Shown here piece after piece: positions 5,367 through 5,886 of a stretch of 5,886 nucleotides of DNA; within the stretch, counting starts at the first letter, position 1, and every line of letters begins with the position of its first letter. The position numbers and the translations under genes are program-made. This DNA comes from Clostridia bacterium (lineage in GTDB: Bacteria > Bacillota_A > Clostridia > Oscillospirales > Acutalibacteraceae), in the NCBI GenBank assembly GCA_017529165.1, contig JAFXNY010000046.1, forward strand, positions 1-5,886. The letters are read 5' to 3'. The notes beneath the pieces are model-generated. The model did no database searches, was not told where the DNA came from, and saw only the letters and a list, made by a program, of their open reading frames with translations.

Positions 5367-5886
5367 AAATATTAGCTATAGAATGCTCTGCAGTGCCCGT
5401 ATCAGCCGCCGTAATATGTGACGGCGAAGTTTTAGGATACGCTTTTTCAAATGTAAAGGTTACACATTCGCAAACGCTGTTCCCTATTATTGAGAGCGCT
5501 CTTAAATCAGCAAGATTGTCAACTTCTGATATTGATACTATAAGCGTTGCCACAGGCCCGGGTTCTTTTACAGGAATTAGAATCGGCATTAGTTCGGCAA
5601 AGGGGTTAGCAGAGCCAAAGGGTCTAAAATGTATCGGTGTTTCCACCTTATTAGCGGCGGCATATATGTTTTTAGGTGAGAATGCAGTTATTTGCCCAGT
5701 AGAGGATGCACGGTGCGGACAAGTTTATAACGCCTTGTTCAGCATAAACGGCAATTCTGTAGAAAGGCTTTGCGATGACCGAGCAATAATGATTGATGAG
5801 CTTGTTTATGAACTTAAAAGCCTAAAAAATAACAAGATAATCTTATGCTGTGATGCAGCAGAAGATGTTATAAAGCGTTTATCTGA
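5363..5886 (+). CDS. tsaB: tRNA threonylcarbamoyladenosine biosynthesis protein TsaB (C-terminus outside window)
   Basis: N-terminal 174 codons, with no stop before the window edge; TsaB proteins are typically about 220-240 aa. It is the ASKHA-fold partner that dimerises with TsaD in the t6A37 complex and is not itself catalytic. Visible: MKILAIECS (1-9), HSQTLFP (35-41), the hallmark GPGSFTGIRIG (65-75), then SAKGLA, GVSTL (92-96) and VEDARCGQVYNALF (113-126). Position 7 is Glu where most members have Asp (AIDTS), a conservative change. The ATG overlaps the tsaE stop as ATGA; only a weak GGTGA precedes it, which suggests coupled translation. In Firmicutes rimI and tsaD often follow, but this cannot be seen here. 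Confidence 0.95.
   Translation, partial: MKILAIECSAVPVSAAVICDGEVLGYAFSNVKVTHSQTLFPIIESALKSARLSTSDIDTISVATGPGSFTGIRIGISSAKGLAEPKGLKCIGVSTLLAAAYMFLGENAVICPVEDARCGQVYNALFSINGNSVERLCDDRAIMIDELVYELKSLKNNKIILCCDAAEDVIKRLS

Noticed and set aside
5338..5646. Minus-strand 102-aa open frame over tsaB
   Set aside because: Antisense to the conserved GPGSFTGIRIG region of tsaB, with no promoter or ribosome site of its own.

Overview
The window is ordinary bacterial chromosome. Gene content, strong GGAGG-type ribosome binding sites, consensus -35/-10 promoters with 17-bp spacers, a moderately AT-rich composition and ECF-type transporter ATPases all suggest a low-to-mid GC Firmicute. An anaerobic Clostridia member of the Ruminococcaceae/Oscillospiraceae sort is my best guess; this is inference from gene style, not a taxonomic proof.

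Layout. The minus strand from about 4332 down to 1 carries one compact six-gene operon: ruvC (4260-3745), ruvA (3748-3143), ruvB (3139-2108), a COG1092-type SAM-dependent methyltransferase (2094-1231), ecfA1 (1231-380) and ecfA2 (379 to beyond the window edge). Junctions are a 4-base overlap, 3-base gap, 13-base gap, 1-base overlap and no gap at all, so co-transcription and translational coupling are very likely. Its promoter (TTGCCC, 17 bp, extended -10 TGTTATAAT) lies just below a strong intrinsic terminator (stem 4353-4375). That terminator closes a separate minus-strand unit, a small serine-rich lipoprotein gene (4781-4389) with its own promoter. On the plus strand, tsaE (4938-5366) and the start of tsaB (5363 onward) form a divergent unit driven by a near-perfect sigma-A promoter (TTGACA, 17 bp, TGTTAAAAT).

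Function. RuvA, RuvB and RuvC make up the Holliday junction branch-migration and resolution machine. TsaE and TsaB belong to the complex that makes the universal t6A37 tRNA modification. EcfA1 and EcfA2 are the paired ATPases of an energy-coupling-factor vitamin/metal importer; the membrane EcfT and the substrate-binding S component are not in the window and may lie beyond position 1. The methyltransferase probably modifies RNA, but its target cannot be read from sequence.

I see no mobile element, CRISPR array, RNA gene, phage gene or evident new system. The more interesting points are the link between ruvCAB and ecfA genes, the in-frame stop/TTG junction between ecfA1 and ecfA2, the lipoprotein that seems to be nearly all linker, and the use of TTG/GTG starts fixed by good ribosome binding sites.
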